The notes below the pieces were generated by a model. That model saw only the letters and a program-made list of their open reading frames with translations, had not been told where the DNA came from and did no database searches. Below, piece by piece: positions 25,432 to 34,280 of a stretch of 64,000 nt of DNA; position 1 is the first letter of the stretch; every line of letters starts with the position of its first letter. Position numbers and translations under genes: made by a program. Origin of the DNA: Algoriphagus zhangzhouensis (GTDB lineage: Bacteria; Bacteroidota; Bacteroidia; Cytophagales; Cyclobacteriaceae); contig NZ_FRXN01000001.1 in assembly GCF_900148515.1 (NCBI RefSeq), positions 744,001-808,000 on the forward strand. Reading direction: 5' to 3'.

Positions 25432-25612
25432 GAATTCCCCGCCCTGATCTGTGTCCTCACCGATTTTTCAACGCTAGAGAAAAGAGATTCGTAAATCAGA
25501 GATCGCAAATCCTAAATCCGTTTTTACCACAAAGCCCCGGAGAACTCGGAGGTTTCACAGAGATATTATTTATTGATCCACGATAATCAACGGGATTGAT
25601 TGTTTGTCTTGT
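25432..25612. repeat. Dispersed repeat, family C, single copy
   Basis: The unit runs CCGCCCTGATCTGTGTC, a purine-rich AGAGAAAAGAGATTC stretch, ATCAGAGATCGCAAATCCTA, TTTTTACCACAAAG, CGGAGGTTTCACAGAGATAT and ends TTGATCCACGATAATCAACG. The same blocks in the same order form the tandem copies at 28144-28905. It fills most of the gap between the acetyltransferase gene and the next terminator. Confidence 0.8.
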
Positions 25613-25636
25613 CAATTGAGTTGAATCAATAAACAG

Positions 25637-25664
25637 AAAAAAAAGGGGAATCTCTTCCCCTTTT
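25637..25664 (-). terminator. Rho-independent terminator of the 25.7-kb lipoprotein gene
   Basis: AAAAGGGGAA (25641-25650) pairs with TTCCCCTTTT (25655-25664) over TCTC. On the minus strand it is followed by a long T run, 27 bp past the stop codon of the lipoprotein gene. Confidence 0.85.
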
Positions 25665-25690
25665 AAAAAATCATAGTATGTGATTTTGAA

Positions 25691-26371
25691 TTAGTTACCG
25701 TGATCACCGGTGACATTTCCATTGCAATCCAATGATTTTACTTTGATATTTCCTTCAGTTGGTAGGAATAAAGAAAAACCGGCTAAATCAAATTCCTCTT
25801 TTGTAAATCCAAATTCACAATGATATTCTGCTGCTTCCTGACTCATTCCCCATCGAATATCGGTGCTTGCATCTAAACCACCATTCCCATTATCTTCAGC
25901 AATCCAATAAGCAAAATCACCAATGTTGTTAGGATCGTCAGAATCTGTAATGATTCCTGTTATTCTTACAGTCTTACAATCATCTTCGAAAACCATACAA
26001 GTCACTTCTCCTTTTACCCAGTTAGTTTGGTCAAATAATTCAAAGTAGTCAGTTACCTCAAAAGTTCCTGAAATTTCACCAGCTTTGAGAGTGGCCTCAA
26101 AACTATAGGTCTCCTGAATTCCACCAAAAACTTCAGTATAATAAGGGATCTCATAAGCTTTGGCCCAGCCTTCACCAGCCATCCAATTTTCACGAGCATT
26201 TACCTTCCCAGGGATGTAATCTGCAGGTACCGGAATTCCGGGTTTCACCAATTTAATATTATCATTTCCTAAATCCGGCGAATTTGCCGTCTCATCCATA
26301 TTACAGGATACAACTACCAAAAGCATGCAAAAAATTGCAGCACTCCCAATCATACTCTTGAACTTTTCCAT
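25691..26371 (-). CDS. Hypothetical secreted lipoprotein
   Basis: The 226-residue product has a lipoprotein signal with lipobox VVSC (Cys23). The mature part starts with a low-complexity Asn/Asp linker and continues as a beta-rich domain with two pairs of cysteines (GEVTCMVFEDDCKT and EYHCEF...LDCNGN). The pattern of a secreted, all-beta envelope protein is clear, but I do not recognise a named family. It is monocistronic, flanked by family C repeat copies on both sides. Coding bias and the own terminator support a real gene. Confidence 0.7.
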   Translation of the reverse strand: MEKFKSMIGSAAIFCMLLVVVSCNMDETANSPDLGNDNIKLVKPGIPVPADYIPGKVNARENWMAGEGWAKAYEIPYYTEVFGGIQETYSFEATLKAGEISGTFEVTDYFELFDQTNWVKGEVTCMVFEDDCKTVRITGIITDSDDPNNIGDFAYWIAEDNGNGGLDASTDIRWGMSQEAAEYHCEFGFTKEEFDLAGFSLFLPTEGNIKVKSLDCNGNVTGDHGN

Positions 26372-26589
26372 AGATTAATTATTTTGGGTTTAAAATATTT
26401 TATTCAATATATCCATTTATTAATTAAAAATATTACACTAATATTATTTTAATGCAATTAATAAAATCGGCAAACCCACTTCTTTTTTAAGTCGAAAATT
26501 AATTACATCGAAAGGAAAATCGGATGAATTAAAAGGATGATGTTCTGATGAACATTATCAAAACCTTTTAAATCTTTAAATTTCAGAGC

Positions 26590-26758
26590 CAAGAATAGGG
26601 ATTCTGATAATTTTAAGGGAGGTAGGAGATTTGATGCCCGTAATTCGGAAATCGCAATACGTAAATCCATTTTTTTACCACTGAGCCACAGAGACCCCAG
26701 AGATATTCATGATTGATCCAAGATATTCATCGGGATTGATCATTGTTCATTGGTCATT
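26590..26758. repeat. Dispersed repeat, family C, copy abutting a stop codon
   Basis: The copy contains GGAGATTTGATGCCCGTAAT, TTTTTTTACCACTGAGCCAC, AGAGACCCCAGAGATATTCA and the core TTGATCCAAGATATTCATCG. It runs directly into the stop codon of the next minus-strand gene (26759-26761). The remaining gap up to 26371 is AT-rich and empty. Confidence 0.75.
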
Positions 26759-27154
26759 TCACCCTTCTCCCCAAGCACCTACCATTCCTTTGATGGACTC
26801 TCCTATTTTCCCAGGATCCTTTTCCAAAACCGCTATTCCCAAAACCAAAATTGCTGCAGCGATATTGAGGCCTTTCTGGATATTCTTGAGGTTTTTGATC
26901 GTTCCCTTGATATCTGTAGTCACCTGATTGATGGTATCTAAAGATTCGGCAACTTCATTCATAATTAGACTTGTAGCCAAAGCCAGGATTTGCTCCCCGA
27001 ACTCCAAACTTTTGGATCTTGCATCACTTAAAATCTGGTGATCGTCCTTACTTAAAGAATCCCAATTGGCAACACGAAAATCCAGCAAAGCCGTGGAAAG
27101 CATAAAAAAGTTATCCGAAAGTTGTTTAGCCTGTTCTGATGTCAAATTAGCCAT
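26759..27154 (-). CDS. Hypothetical all-helical protein with C-terminal hydrophobic segment
   Basis: The 131-residue product is predicted almost fully helical. The first 95 residues are amphipathic (ALLDFRVANWDSLSKDD, ESLDTINQVTTDIKGTIKNL); residues 97-110 (LNIAAAILVLGIAVL) are hydrophobic, followed by a charged, Gly-rich tail. There is no signal peptide. It follows a lipoprotein gene by only 4 bp, so the two are co-translated and probably work together. The hydrophobic helix after a helical bundle recalls small membrane-active proteins, but that is a guess from shape. No family is recognised. Confidence 0.65.
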   Translation of the reverse strand: MANLTSEQAKQLSDNFFMLSTALLDFRVANWDSLSKDDHQILSDARSKSLEFGEQILALATSLIMNEVAESLDTINQVTTDIKGTIKNLKNIQKGLNIAAAILVLGIAVLEKDPGKIGESIKGMVGAWGEG

Positions 27155-27158
27155 ACTT

Positions 27159-28019
27159 TCATTGATTTAGTTTATTAAACTCAGTGTACAAAACTTGAAT
27201 TTCTGATGAATAATCCATCAGGTCTACCGCAAGGTCTTTGAGAGAAAGTTTATCTCTTTTATCATACAAAACTTGATGGCCATCAGCTATTTCATGAAGG
27301 CTTTTTGCGTAGATATCAATCATTTTTTCAAGTCGATTTATTTCCAAAAGAGCATTGTAATAATCCTCCCCTGCTTTTCGCTTTTCAAAGTCTGATTCCA
27401 GCGTATTGTTCAATTTCAACTCTATGAAATTTCCATATAGTCGCTCTTTTTTGAACTGCAGTTCTCCTTTCAAATTAGCCTGAACAATCTGTTCAAACTT
27501 CTTCAATAAAACTTGAAGAGGGTCATTGGCCTGCTCAATATAGGAGGCGATTTTTCGGCGACGGTAAAAGTCCGTTGTGGAGCGAAGTAGCGTATTTGAA
27601 AGAGCTGAAAAAGCGCCGACAACAGATTCATCTATGGATACAGGCCCCAGCTGTTGGGCTGTCAGAGCTACATTCAAATCATTGGTTCGATAAGTGGTCA
27701 GATTATTCTGAGCCAATTCACCTAAACCCAATAGGTAGCCATTGATCGTAGAATAAATCACCTGAGTCACACTATCCGCTGAAATGAAATCTCCACACTC
27801 GCATTCCAATTCTCGTTCTAACTGAAATTCATGAACGGCAATTTCAAAGCATCTATCCTGACAATGATCCAAAAACGTATAGTGAATTTCTTCAAACTGC
27901 TGAAGACCCGTAGATGAGGTATTTGAAAAACCTTGGACTGTTTTCAAATTGACACAGGAGAAAATTGAAAAAGGTGCTAATAGAAATATTAGATTTTTAA
28001 GATTTAAAAATGATCGCAT
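27159..28019 (-). CDS. Hypothetical helical lipoprotein, first gene of a two-gene cassette
   Basis: The 286-residue product has a lipoprotein signal (lipobox FSC, Cys22). The mature part has a Cys-rich patch (HCQDRCFEIA...LECECGDF, four Cys within about 24 residues) and then long helices (about 120-286) with coiled-coil character (EINRLEKMIDIYAKSLHEIA). It is anchored in the envelope, while its partner 4 bp downstream lacks a signal. The pair lies between repeat family C copies at 26.6 and 28.1 kb. I do not recognise the family; no catalytic motif is visible. Confidence 0.65.
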   Translation of the reverse strand: MRSFLNLKNLIFLLAPFSIFSCVNLKTVQGFSNTSSTGLQQFEEIHYTFLDHCQDRCFEIAVHEFQLERELECECGDFISADSVTQVIYSTINGYLLGLGELAQNNLTTYRTNDLNVALTAQQLGPVSIDESVVGAFSALSNTLLRSTTDFYRRRKIASYIEQANDPLQVLLKKFEQIVQANLKGELQFKKERLYGNFIELKLNNTLESDFEKRKAGEDYYNALLEINRLEKMIDIYAKSLHEIADGHQVLYDKRDKLSLKDLAVDLMDYSSEIQVLYTEFNKLNQ

Positions 28020-28143
28020 ATATCAAGATTTTGAAAGAAACCTGTTCTAAAAATATCTGATAATCAAGATATAAAATTTCGGATATAAATGCGAGAAAGA
28101 CCTGACATCAACCAAGACTTCCTAATCTACTACAATATTGAAT

Positions 28144-28905
28144 CTTGATCCTCGATAATCATCGAGATTGATCATTGATCCACGATAGTCATCGGGATTG
28201 AATATTGAAAATTCATCCTCCGCCCTGATCCGTATCTTCACGGATCTTTTATTGTTAGGGAAAAGAGATTAGAGAGAAGAGATTGGAGAGAAGAGATTAG
28301 AGATTTAATACACGTAGATCAGAGATCGAAAATCCTAAATCCATTTTTACCACAGAGCCACAGAGAACACGGAGACTTCACAGAGATATTCTTTATTGAT
28401 CCACGATATTCATCGGGATTGATCATTGGTCATTGAACCTTGAATATTGAAAATTCATCCTCCGCCCTGATCCGTATCTTCACGGATCTTTTATTGTTAG
28501 GGAAAAGAGATTGGAGAGAAGAGATTCGAGATTTAATACGCGTAAATCAGAGATCGCAAATCCTAAATCCATTTTTACCACAGAGTCACAGAGAACCCTG
28601 AGGTTTCACAGTGAATTTCTTTATGATAATTGATCCACGATAGTCATCGGGATTGATTATTGAAAATTCATCCTCCGCCCTGATCCGTGTCTTTACGGAT
28701 CTTTTATTGTTAGGGAAAAGAGATTAGAGATTGGAGATTAGAGATTCACTAAATTCGTATTTCTCATTTCCCATCGTATTTCGTATTTCTCACTTCGTAA
28801 ATCCTAAATCCATTTTTACCACAGAGCCACAGAGAACTCGGAGGTTTCACAGAGATATTCTTTATTGATCCACGATATTCATCGGGATTGATCATTCACC
28901 AAACT
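28144..28905. repeat. Dispersed repeat, family C, tandem array of about three units
   Basis: TCATCCTCCGCCCTGATCCG recurs at 28213, 28455 and 28668 (spacing 242 and 213 bp). Each unit also holds CTTTACGGATCTTTTATTGT-like sequence with an inverted GATCCGT...ACGGATC, AGGGAAAAGAGATT, CCACAGAG(C/T)CACAGAGAA, GGTTTCACAGAGATATT and the core TTGATCCACGATA(G/T)TCATCG. The core is present at 28177, 28397, 28631 and 28866, with outliers at 25572, 26711 and 30040. Purine-rich AGAGATTAGAGA microrepeats vary in number between units. No gene lies in 28020-29071. Confidence 0.85.
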
Positions 28906-29055
28906 CGCATTTCTCTTATCGTATTTCAATTTTCTCTCTTCCCATTTCTGATTTCGTATTTCGATTTTCTCATTTCGTATTTCGATTTTCTCTTTTCTCA
29001 TTTCGTATTTCTCTTTTCTCGTTTCGTATTTCTCAATTCTCCATTATTTTCGGGG
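28905..29055. repeat. Low-complexity TTTCGTATTTC tract
   Basis: The tract is built of variations on ATTTCGTATTTCGATTTTCT and TCTTTTCTCATTTCG, running nearly to the start codon of the epimerase gene. It has the look of slippage-grown microrepeats. The same words occur at 28760-28795. Confidence 0.7.
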
Positions 29056-29071
29056 CTTTATTGAAAAACCT

Positions 29072-29950
29072 ATGACCTATACACTAGAATCAGATTCTCT
29101 TGAAGTACAAATCAATCATCGTGGAATGGAGATAAGCTCCATCAAAAACAAAAAAACCGAAGTCGAATACCTTTGGCAGGGAGACCCTGCAGTTTGGGCT
29201 GGTCAAGCCCCAATACTTTTTCCAATTGTCGGAGCCCTAAAAGATGGTAAGACTAGCCATTTGGGTAAAGAATATCATCTCGAAAAACATGGATTTATCC
29301 GAAATAATGAAAAAGCCGAATTTGTCAAGCAGGATAAGAATTCCATTGTATTCCAACTAAAATCAGATGAAGAAACCCTGGCAATTTACCCTTTTGATTT
29401 CTTGTTTGAAGTAAGTTTTGAATTGAATGATAAAAGTCTGAAAGTCTCACATTCTGTCTCAAATTCCGGAACAGATGACATGTATTTCTCTATTGGAGGG
29501 CATCCGGCTTTCAATTGTCCAATTGATGGAGAAACTAAATTAAGCGATTATTCACTAGAGTTTCCCGAGGTAGAAAATGATTATACTTACCATATTCTCC
29601 CAGGTGGATTGATTGGAGAAAAGAGCGACAAAGTCTTGGACAACAGTTCGACAATTCAGCTTCACGAACATATTTTCGATGGAGATGCTTTGATCTTCAA
29701 GCATCTAAAATCCAGAAGCATTTCCTTGAACCACAAAGACCGAGGGCCTTTAGTGGCCATGGAGTTCAAAGACTTTGATTACTTGGGAATTTGGGCAAAG
29801 CCGGGAGCACCTTATGTGTGTATTGAACCTTGGTTGGGAGTTGGTGATGCTGCTGATCATTCAGGAATCCTATCAGAAAAAGATGGAATCAGAAAGCTTT
29901 CTCCAAACCAAACAGAGGTTAATAGCTACACCATTGAGGTTTTGGAATAG
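29072..29950 (+). CDS. Aldose 1-epimerase family protein (LacX-like)
   Basis: The 292-residue protein belongs to the galactose-mutarotase superfamily, LacX-like branch. Markers are ILFPIVGALKDG, EKHGFIRNNE (first His), SIGGHPAFNCPI (second His), FDGDALIFKHLKSRS and YVCIEPWLGVGD, whose Glu is the catalytic base. It should interconvert anomers of an aldose or sugar phosphate in the cytoplasm; it has no signal peptide. A strong terminator follows 157 bp downstream. The start has no Shine-Dalgarno sequence, as expected in Bacteroidota. Confidence 0.9.
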   Translation: MTYTLESDSLEVQINHRGMEISSIKNKKTEVEYLWQGDPAVWAGQAPILFPIVGALKDGKTSHLGKEYHLEKHGFIRNNEKAEFVKQDKNSIVFQLKSDEETLAIYPFDFLFEVSFELNDKSLKVSHSVSNSGTDDMYFSIGGHPAFNCPIDGETKLSDYSLEFPEVENDYTYHILPGGLIGEKSDKVLDNSSTIQLHEHIFDGDALIFKHLKSRSISLNHKDRGPLVAMEFKDFDYLGIWAKPGAPYVCIEPWLGVGDAADHSGILSEKDGIRKLSPNQTEVNSYTIEVLE

Positions 29951-30031
29951 GGGAAAAAATCTGAATTCTGAATTTTGAAATCTGAAATGTTATTTCAGTA
30001 GAATATCCGAGTGAAGATTGGAGGTTTTGAG

Positions 30032-30080
30032 CTTTGAAAATTGATCCACGATAGTCATCGGGATTGACCATTGATAATTT
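30032..30080. repeat. Dispersed repeat, family C core, outlying copy
   Basis: TTGATCCACGATAGTCATCG at 30040 followed by GGATTGACCATTGATAA reproduces the end of the family C unit without the rest. Confidence 0.6.
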
Positions 30081-30106
30081 TCACAAATCATCCTCCTATA
30101 TATCAG

Positions 30107-30148
30107 GGACTTATCGGTAAAATATATTTACCATAAGTCCTTTTTTTT
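30107..30148 (+). terminator. Rho-independent terminator downstream of the epimerase gene
   Basis: GGACTTAT pairs with ATAAGTCC and, further in, GGTAAA with TTTACC, around a short AT loop; eight T follow. It lies after the repeat remnant, so the transcript of the epimerase gene would include that remnant. Confidence 0.8.
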
Positions 30149-30329
30149 GTGCAAAAAATATTCTTCATTCGCAGAATTTCCCTTTAGTTTTTATTCAATA
30201 GGGAGGTTATAAGTTTTTTGATTTTTCAATTGTTGTTTGATTATTTTCAATTCAGACTTTTTTGGAATTGAGATTTTTGAGTCCGATTACCTATTCTTTA
30301 TTTATCACTCATTTTCAACCATTTACCAA

Positions 30330-32048
30330 ATGAAAAGTTTATCCTATCTCCTTCTTTTCGGTTTGATTCTTTCGGCATGCCAAGAACCCACGAAGACCTT
30401 TCAAGCCCCACTTTTAGAAAATATTGGAAGCTATGAAGTAAAAGTTAGTACCTCTTCCCCTGATGCACAGAAGTTTTTCAATCAGGGAATCATCATGGCG
30501 AACAATTTTAACCATTTTGAAGCTGAACGTTCCTTTAGAGAAGCTGTACGACTAGACCCTGATTTTGCTATGGGTTATTGGGGTATCGCCTATGTCTTAG
30601 GCCCAAATTTCAATTCTGCGGCTAGTCTGGGAGATATTGAAGCAATCAGAAAAGCAGCTTCAGAAGCATCGAAGCTAAGCGAAAAATCAAGTCCCTGGGA
30701 AAAGGCAGTAATTGAGGCAATTGCCATCAAATTCCCAGCAGATGCAACCATTTCCAATGATGAAGGTTTCTCTCAGGCCATGGAAAAGTCCTATCAAGAC
30801 TTTCCTGAAAATTCATTCGTCGCAACTCTCTATGCAGAATCTGTAATGAACCTTCACCCTTGGGATTTCTATGAAAAAAGAGGAGGAGAACCAAGAGCTT
30901 GGACTCCACCATTAGTTTCACTGTTGGAAAAAGTAATAGAAATAGATCCGCAAAATCCTTTGGCAAATCATCTCTACCTGCACGCTACCGAAGCTAGTGG
31001 GAAACTGGAAAGAGCCGAAATCATAGCAGAAAAGTTAAAGGATCTAGTGCCTGCTGCAGGTCATTTGGTTCATATGCCTTCTCATATTTATATCAATACA
31101 GGCGATTATCATGAGGGATCATTGGCCAATGAAAGGGCAGTCTTGGCGGATAGTACATATATAGCTGAATGTAAAGCTCAGGGATATTATCCTCAGATGT
31201 ATTTTACACATAATTATCATTTCTTGGCAGCTACTTCTGCATTTGAAGGAAGAGCATCCAGATCCATCGAAGCAGCATTCAAGACTGCGAATTTGGTAGA
31301 ACCTGAATACTGGTTTGAACCTGGATTGGAAATGGTTCAACATTACATGACCATACCCTATCATATTTTGGTCAAGTTTGCTCAATGGGAAAAAATCCAA
31401 GCACTACCTATTCCTGATGAAAAACTCATCTATCCTCAGGCTATTTGGCATTATGCGCAAGGGATGCGTTTGGCTGAAAATGGAAAACTAGCTGAGGCCG
31501 AAGAAGAATTAAACCTACTCATTGCTTTAAGCCAAGATACCACCATAGCTGAGCAAATGAATTGGGGAATCAATAAAGTCACAGAAGTTTGCCAGATAGC
31601 TTCGAAAGTTTTAAAAGCCAAAATTCTCTCAAAAGAAGGTCAATTTGATGAGGCTAAATCTCTTTTGGCTGAAGCAATTTTGATTGAAGATAATCTGAAT
31701 TACAATGAACCACCGGACTGGTTTTTCTCAGTAAGACATATTTTAGGAAACTTGAATTTGCAAACTGGCGACTTTGAAGATGCAGAAAGAATCTATCGAG
31801 AAGATCTTTACAATTGGCCGAAAAATGGGTTTGCCTTGAGTGGTTTACAAAGCAGTTTGATAGCTCAGGGTAAGCAGGGTGAAGCTGATGAAATCCAAAA
31901 ACAATTTGATAAGGCATGGAAGTATTCTGAAGTAACCTTAAAAGGCTCTGAGATTGATCCTACTAAAAGGGAAAATGTTGCGATTAGGATTGAACAGGAT
32001 TCTCCAAAAGAGGTAATCTATTTAGCTGCAGCACTTTGTTTGAGATAA
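30330..32048 (+). CDS. TPR-repeat lipoprotein
   Basis: I choose the ATG at 30330 because it gives a clean lipoprotein signal (MKSLSYLLLFGLILSACQEP, Cys17); the frame is open 31 codons further upstream but without a signal. The 572-residue product has tetratricopeptide-like helices near 45-110 (FNQGIIMANNFNHFEAERSF, REAVRLDPDFAMGYWGIAY), at 225-270 (LEKVIEIDPQNPLANHLYLH) and near the C-terminus (GDFEDAERIYREDLYNWPKN). It should sit on the periplasmic side as an interaction platform. No partner gene is adjacent. HATEASGKLE and HMPSHIYI resemble a family of exported TPR proteins of unknown role. Confidence 0.8.
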   Translation: MKSLSYLLLFGLILSACQEPTKTFQAPLLENIGSYEVKVSTSSPDAQKFFNQGIIMANNFNHFEAERSFREAVRLDPDFAMGYWGIAYVLGPNFNSAASLGDIEAIRKAASEASKLSEKSSPWEKAVIEAIAIKFPADATISNDEGFSQAMEKSYQDFPENSFVATLYAESVMNLHPWDFYEKRGGEPRAWTPPLVSLLEKVIEIDPQNPLANHLYLHATEASGKLERAEIIAEKLKDLVPAAGHLVHMPSHIYINTGDYHEGSLANERAVLADSTYIAECKAQGYYPQMYFTHNYHFLAATSAFEGRASRSIEAAFKTANLVEPEYWFEPGLEMVQHYMTIPYHILVKFAQWEKIQALPIPDEKLIYPQAIWHYAQGMRLAENGKLAEAEEELNLLIALSQDTTIAEQMNWGINKVTEVCQIASKVLKAKILSKEGQFDEAKSLLAEAILIEDNLNYNEPPDWFFSVRHILGNLNLQTGDFEDAERIYREDLYNWPKNGFALSGLQSSLIAQGKQGEADEIQKQFDKAWKYSEVTLKGSEIDPTKRENVAIRIEQDSPKEVIYLAAALCLR

Positions 32049-32216
32049 AGTCAACTGCCTATCACTAAAATTTAAGGGGAAAACTTTCCTCACTTTGGGT
32101 ATTATTTCTTACTTTTTATTAATCCTAAAAATTTAAAACATGGTCAATGGACGATTCTCGCAATTGGCTGAGGTTTTGAACCTATAGGAATAAGTTTCAC
32201 TAACAACCCAAAGTTT

Positions 32217-32417
32217 ATGTCAATTGTAAAAGTAATCGAGGTAATCGCCTCATCGGAAAAAAGTATTGAAGATTCAATTCAAAATGCAGTAACGGAAGTA
32301 TCAAAAACTGTGAGAAATATTGATTCAGTCTATGTAAAGGATATCAAAGCTCATGTAAAAGATGGAAAAGTAGTTTCCTATGGAGCCATTTGTAAAGTAT
32401 CCTTTAGAGTGGATTAA
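32217..32417 (+). CDS. Dodecin-like small protein
   Basis: The 66-residue protein has the dodecin fold pattern: KVIEVIASSEKSIEDSIQNA, VTEVSKTVRNIDSVYVKDIK, and the C-terminal strand CKVSFRVD. Dodecins form hollow dodecamers that store flavins in the cytoplasm. The residues that sandwich flavin in characterised bacterial members, Trp in LDWFEV and Gln in the F/YQV strand, align with Ser (NIDSVYV) and Gly (SYGAICK) here. It may therefore bind another ligand or no flavin. It is monocistronic with a terminator 24 bp after the stop. Confidence 0.85.
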   Translation: MSIVKVIEVIASSEKSIEDSIQNAVTEVSKTVRNIDSVYVKDIKAHVKDGKVVSYGAICKVSFRVD

Positions 32418-32440
32418 TTAGAATCATTCGAAAAAGAATA

Positions 32441-32475
32441 AAAAAACGCAGGTCTAGGCCTGCGTTTTTGTTTTT
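32441..32475. terminator. Bidirectional terminator between the dodecin gene and the TIG/kelch gene
   Basis: ACGCAGG (32446-32452) pairs with CCTGCGT (32459-32465), with six A before and five T after, so it can serve the convergent genes on both strands. Confidence 0.8.
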
Positions 32476-32476
32476 A

Positions 32477-34276
32477 TTAATCAAACGGTTGAATCAATTT
32501 ATAAATTTTATTCTCTTGTTCATACGTATTTCGATGCCTAGGAAATGCCATTAAAAATCCATCTTTAGAATCCCAAGGAATAAAGCTTGAATACGAACTT
32601 TCATAAACAGGCTGAAGGCTGAAACTTTCTTTTGTATCACTATTGACCATGTTAATCTGTGACCCAAAACCTATCATAAATTTATTTTTCTCCCACACGT
32701 TAAAGAAGTTAAACCCAATTCCATATTCAAAACTTTTAATTTCGAGATAGTCAACAGGTTCCGAACCTATCTTGAGCTTTTTAACGATAGTATCATAAGA
32801 ATTATTCAAATAATAAATCACATCGTTTACAACCTCAAATCCTCCTTTTCGGATACCATCGATCACTTGAAAGGGACTCATCTCCCAAGAATCTTTTATT
32901 GGGTCGTAAATCCTATAATTCAAGTAATCATTCATTACAACATAAAGTTTCCCTTCATATTCAAAAGCCTGAGTTACCATAGTATAGTCAAAAGGAAAAT
33001 CTTTGAGTTTGGTCCAAGTTCCTAGGTTTAAATCAAAGCGATAAAAATCTTTGTAATACCCATTGTTATAAACATCAGCATTGGTACCCAATCCAAAATA
33101 GAAATATCGATCATCCACTACTGCAGATAAGAAACCTCTTCTAAATTCTGCAGAATTAGGGAATTTCGTAAGTGGAATGAAGCCAGAGCTTCCTAATGTA
33201 TAACTCAAAATTGAAGGTTCATTCCGTATTATATACTCATAAGCCAATAACCTATCAGGAGTGGATAGGAATTCATGATTATCGAAATTTGGTGCACTTA
33301 TGTCATCGAAAACTGTTTCCCAAGAAGATAAAACTTCTAAGGGCTGAGAAAAAGTAGATGTAAAACCACCACCAGAATATTTAATCAAATATTCTCCGGG
33401 AGCAGTATCCCCTAGTATCCCTCTTACCTCATTTCCAACTACCTCCATTTCCTCAATAAAAGAAACAAATGCTCCATCATACATGATTTGAAAATAGATT
33501 TGCATATCCTCAACAGGTTCAGAAAACTTTATTGTTATTCGATCGCCTGAGTATATTTTGAGTGGAGAAATTTCCTCGATTACTGGAAAACCAAATGAAA
33601 AGTGTTCTGGTAAAACAGTCTTCTTACCAGCACTGTTTACAACCAAATCAAATTTATTATTTGAAGTTTGGATATTCATATACCTCCTATCCACATTAAC
33701 TTTCATTTCATTCCTACTCACCTCGGTAACATGGAATTTGTAATAATCCTCAAGGCCAGGTACTTCAACCCAGTTTCTATCAAGTTCGGAATGGAAGAAA
33801 TCACCATAAATTATAAACTCCCCATCTTCAAAAAGCTTATTAGTAGAAACAGAATCTATGACTGGTGAATGAACACCTTGGCTTAGGAATGTCAAGGATT
33901 TACCCAGTATTACAGTTTCTCCCATTTTGACATAGGGCTTTGCAAAATAATTTGTCTGATCAACCAGGTCAAAATCAATTCTAACCGAGAAAATTGATTC
34001 ATCAGGCTTTCCTGAAATAGCAACACTTTGAAAATCTGTAATATCTGGCTCTGCATATGGATTATCAATTGACATATTAAAATAAACTCCATATTCAGTT
34101 ATCGAACTTGACCCTTCTTTGAGAATTTCTGCCTCAATGGTAGCTCCATTTGGATTGATTTGAGTAACTCCAAGGCTTTCAATAAAGGGGTAATCTCTAG
34201 GACTTATAAACTCCTCTTGCTCACATCCAAAGAAGATGGAGGCAGCTATGATGGCATACCAAATTGATTTTTTCAT
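32477..34276 (-). CDS. TIG-domain, kelch-like lipoprotein
   Basis: The 599-residue product has a lipoprotein signal (lipobox FFGC, Cys18). Residues about 30-125 form an Fn3-like domain (GATIEAEILKEGSSSITEYG), about 140-310 hold IPT/TIG-like beta domains (VIEEISPLKIYSGDRITIKF), and about 320-590 show kelch-type repeats (FYRFDLNLGTWTKLKDFPF; LYVVMNDYLNYRIYDPIKD, then SWEMSPF). It is a surface or periplasmic binding protein, likely for glycans or a protein partner. It follows the barrel protein gene by 4 bp, so the pair may act together at the outer membrane. Confidence 0.8.
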   Translation of the reverse strand: MKKSIWYAIIAASIFFGCEQEEFISPRDYPFIESLGVTQINPNGATIEAEILKEGSSSITEYGVYFNMSIDNPYAEPDITDFQSVAISGKPDESIFSVRIDFDLVDQTNYFAKPYVKMGETVILGKSLTFLSQGVHSPVIDSVSTNKLFEDGEFIIYGDFFHSELDRNWVEVPGLEDYYKFHVTEVSRNEMKVNVDRRYMNIQTSNNKFDLVVNSAGKKTVLPEHFSFGFPVIEEISPLKIYSGDRITIKFSEPVEDMQIYFQIMYDGAFVSFIEEMEVVGNEVRGILGDTAPGEYLIKYSGGGFTSTFSQPLEVLSSWETVFDDISAPNFDNHEFLSTPDRLLAYEYIIRNEPSILSYTLGSSGFIPLTKFPNSAEFRRGFLSAVVDDRYFYFGLGTNADVYNNGYYKDFYRFDLNLGTWTKLKDFPFDYTMVTQAFEYEGKLYVVMNDYLNYRIYDPIKDSWEMSPFQVIDGIRKGGFEVVNDVIYYLNNSYDTIVKKLKIGSEPVDYLEIKSFEYGIGFNFFNVWEKNKFMIGFGSQINMVNSDTKESFSLQPVYESSYSSFIPWDSKDGFLMAFPRHRNTYEQENKIYKLIQPFD

Positions 34277-34280
34277 CTTC

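Noticed and set aside
28144..28905. CRISPR or tandem satellite
   Set aside because: Units of 213 and 242 bp diverge in content and include microrepeats; they lack the repeat-spacer pattern.
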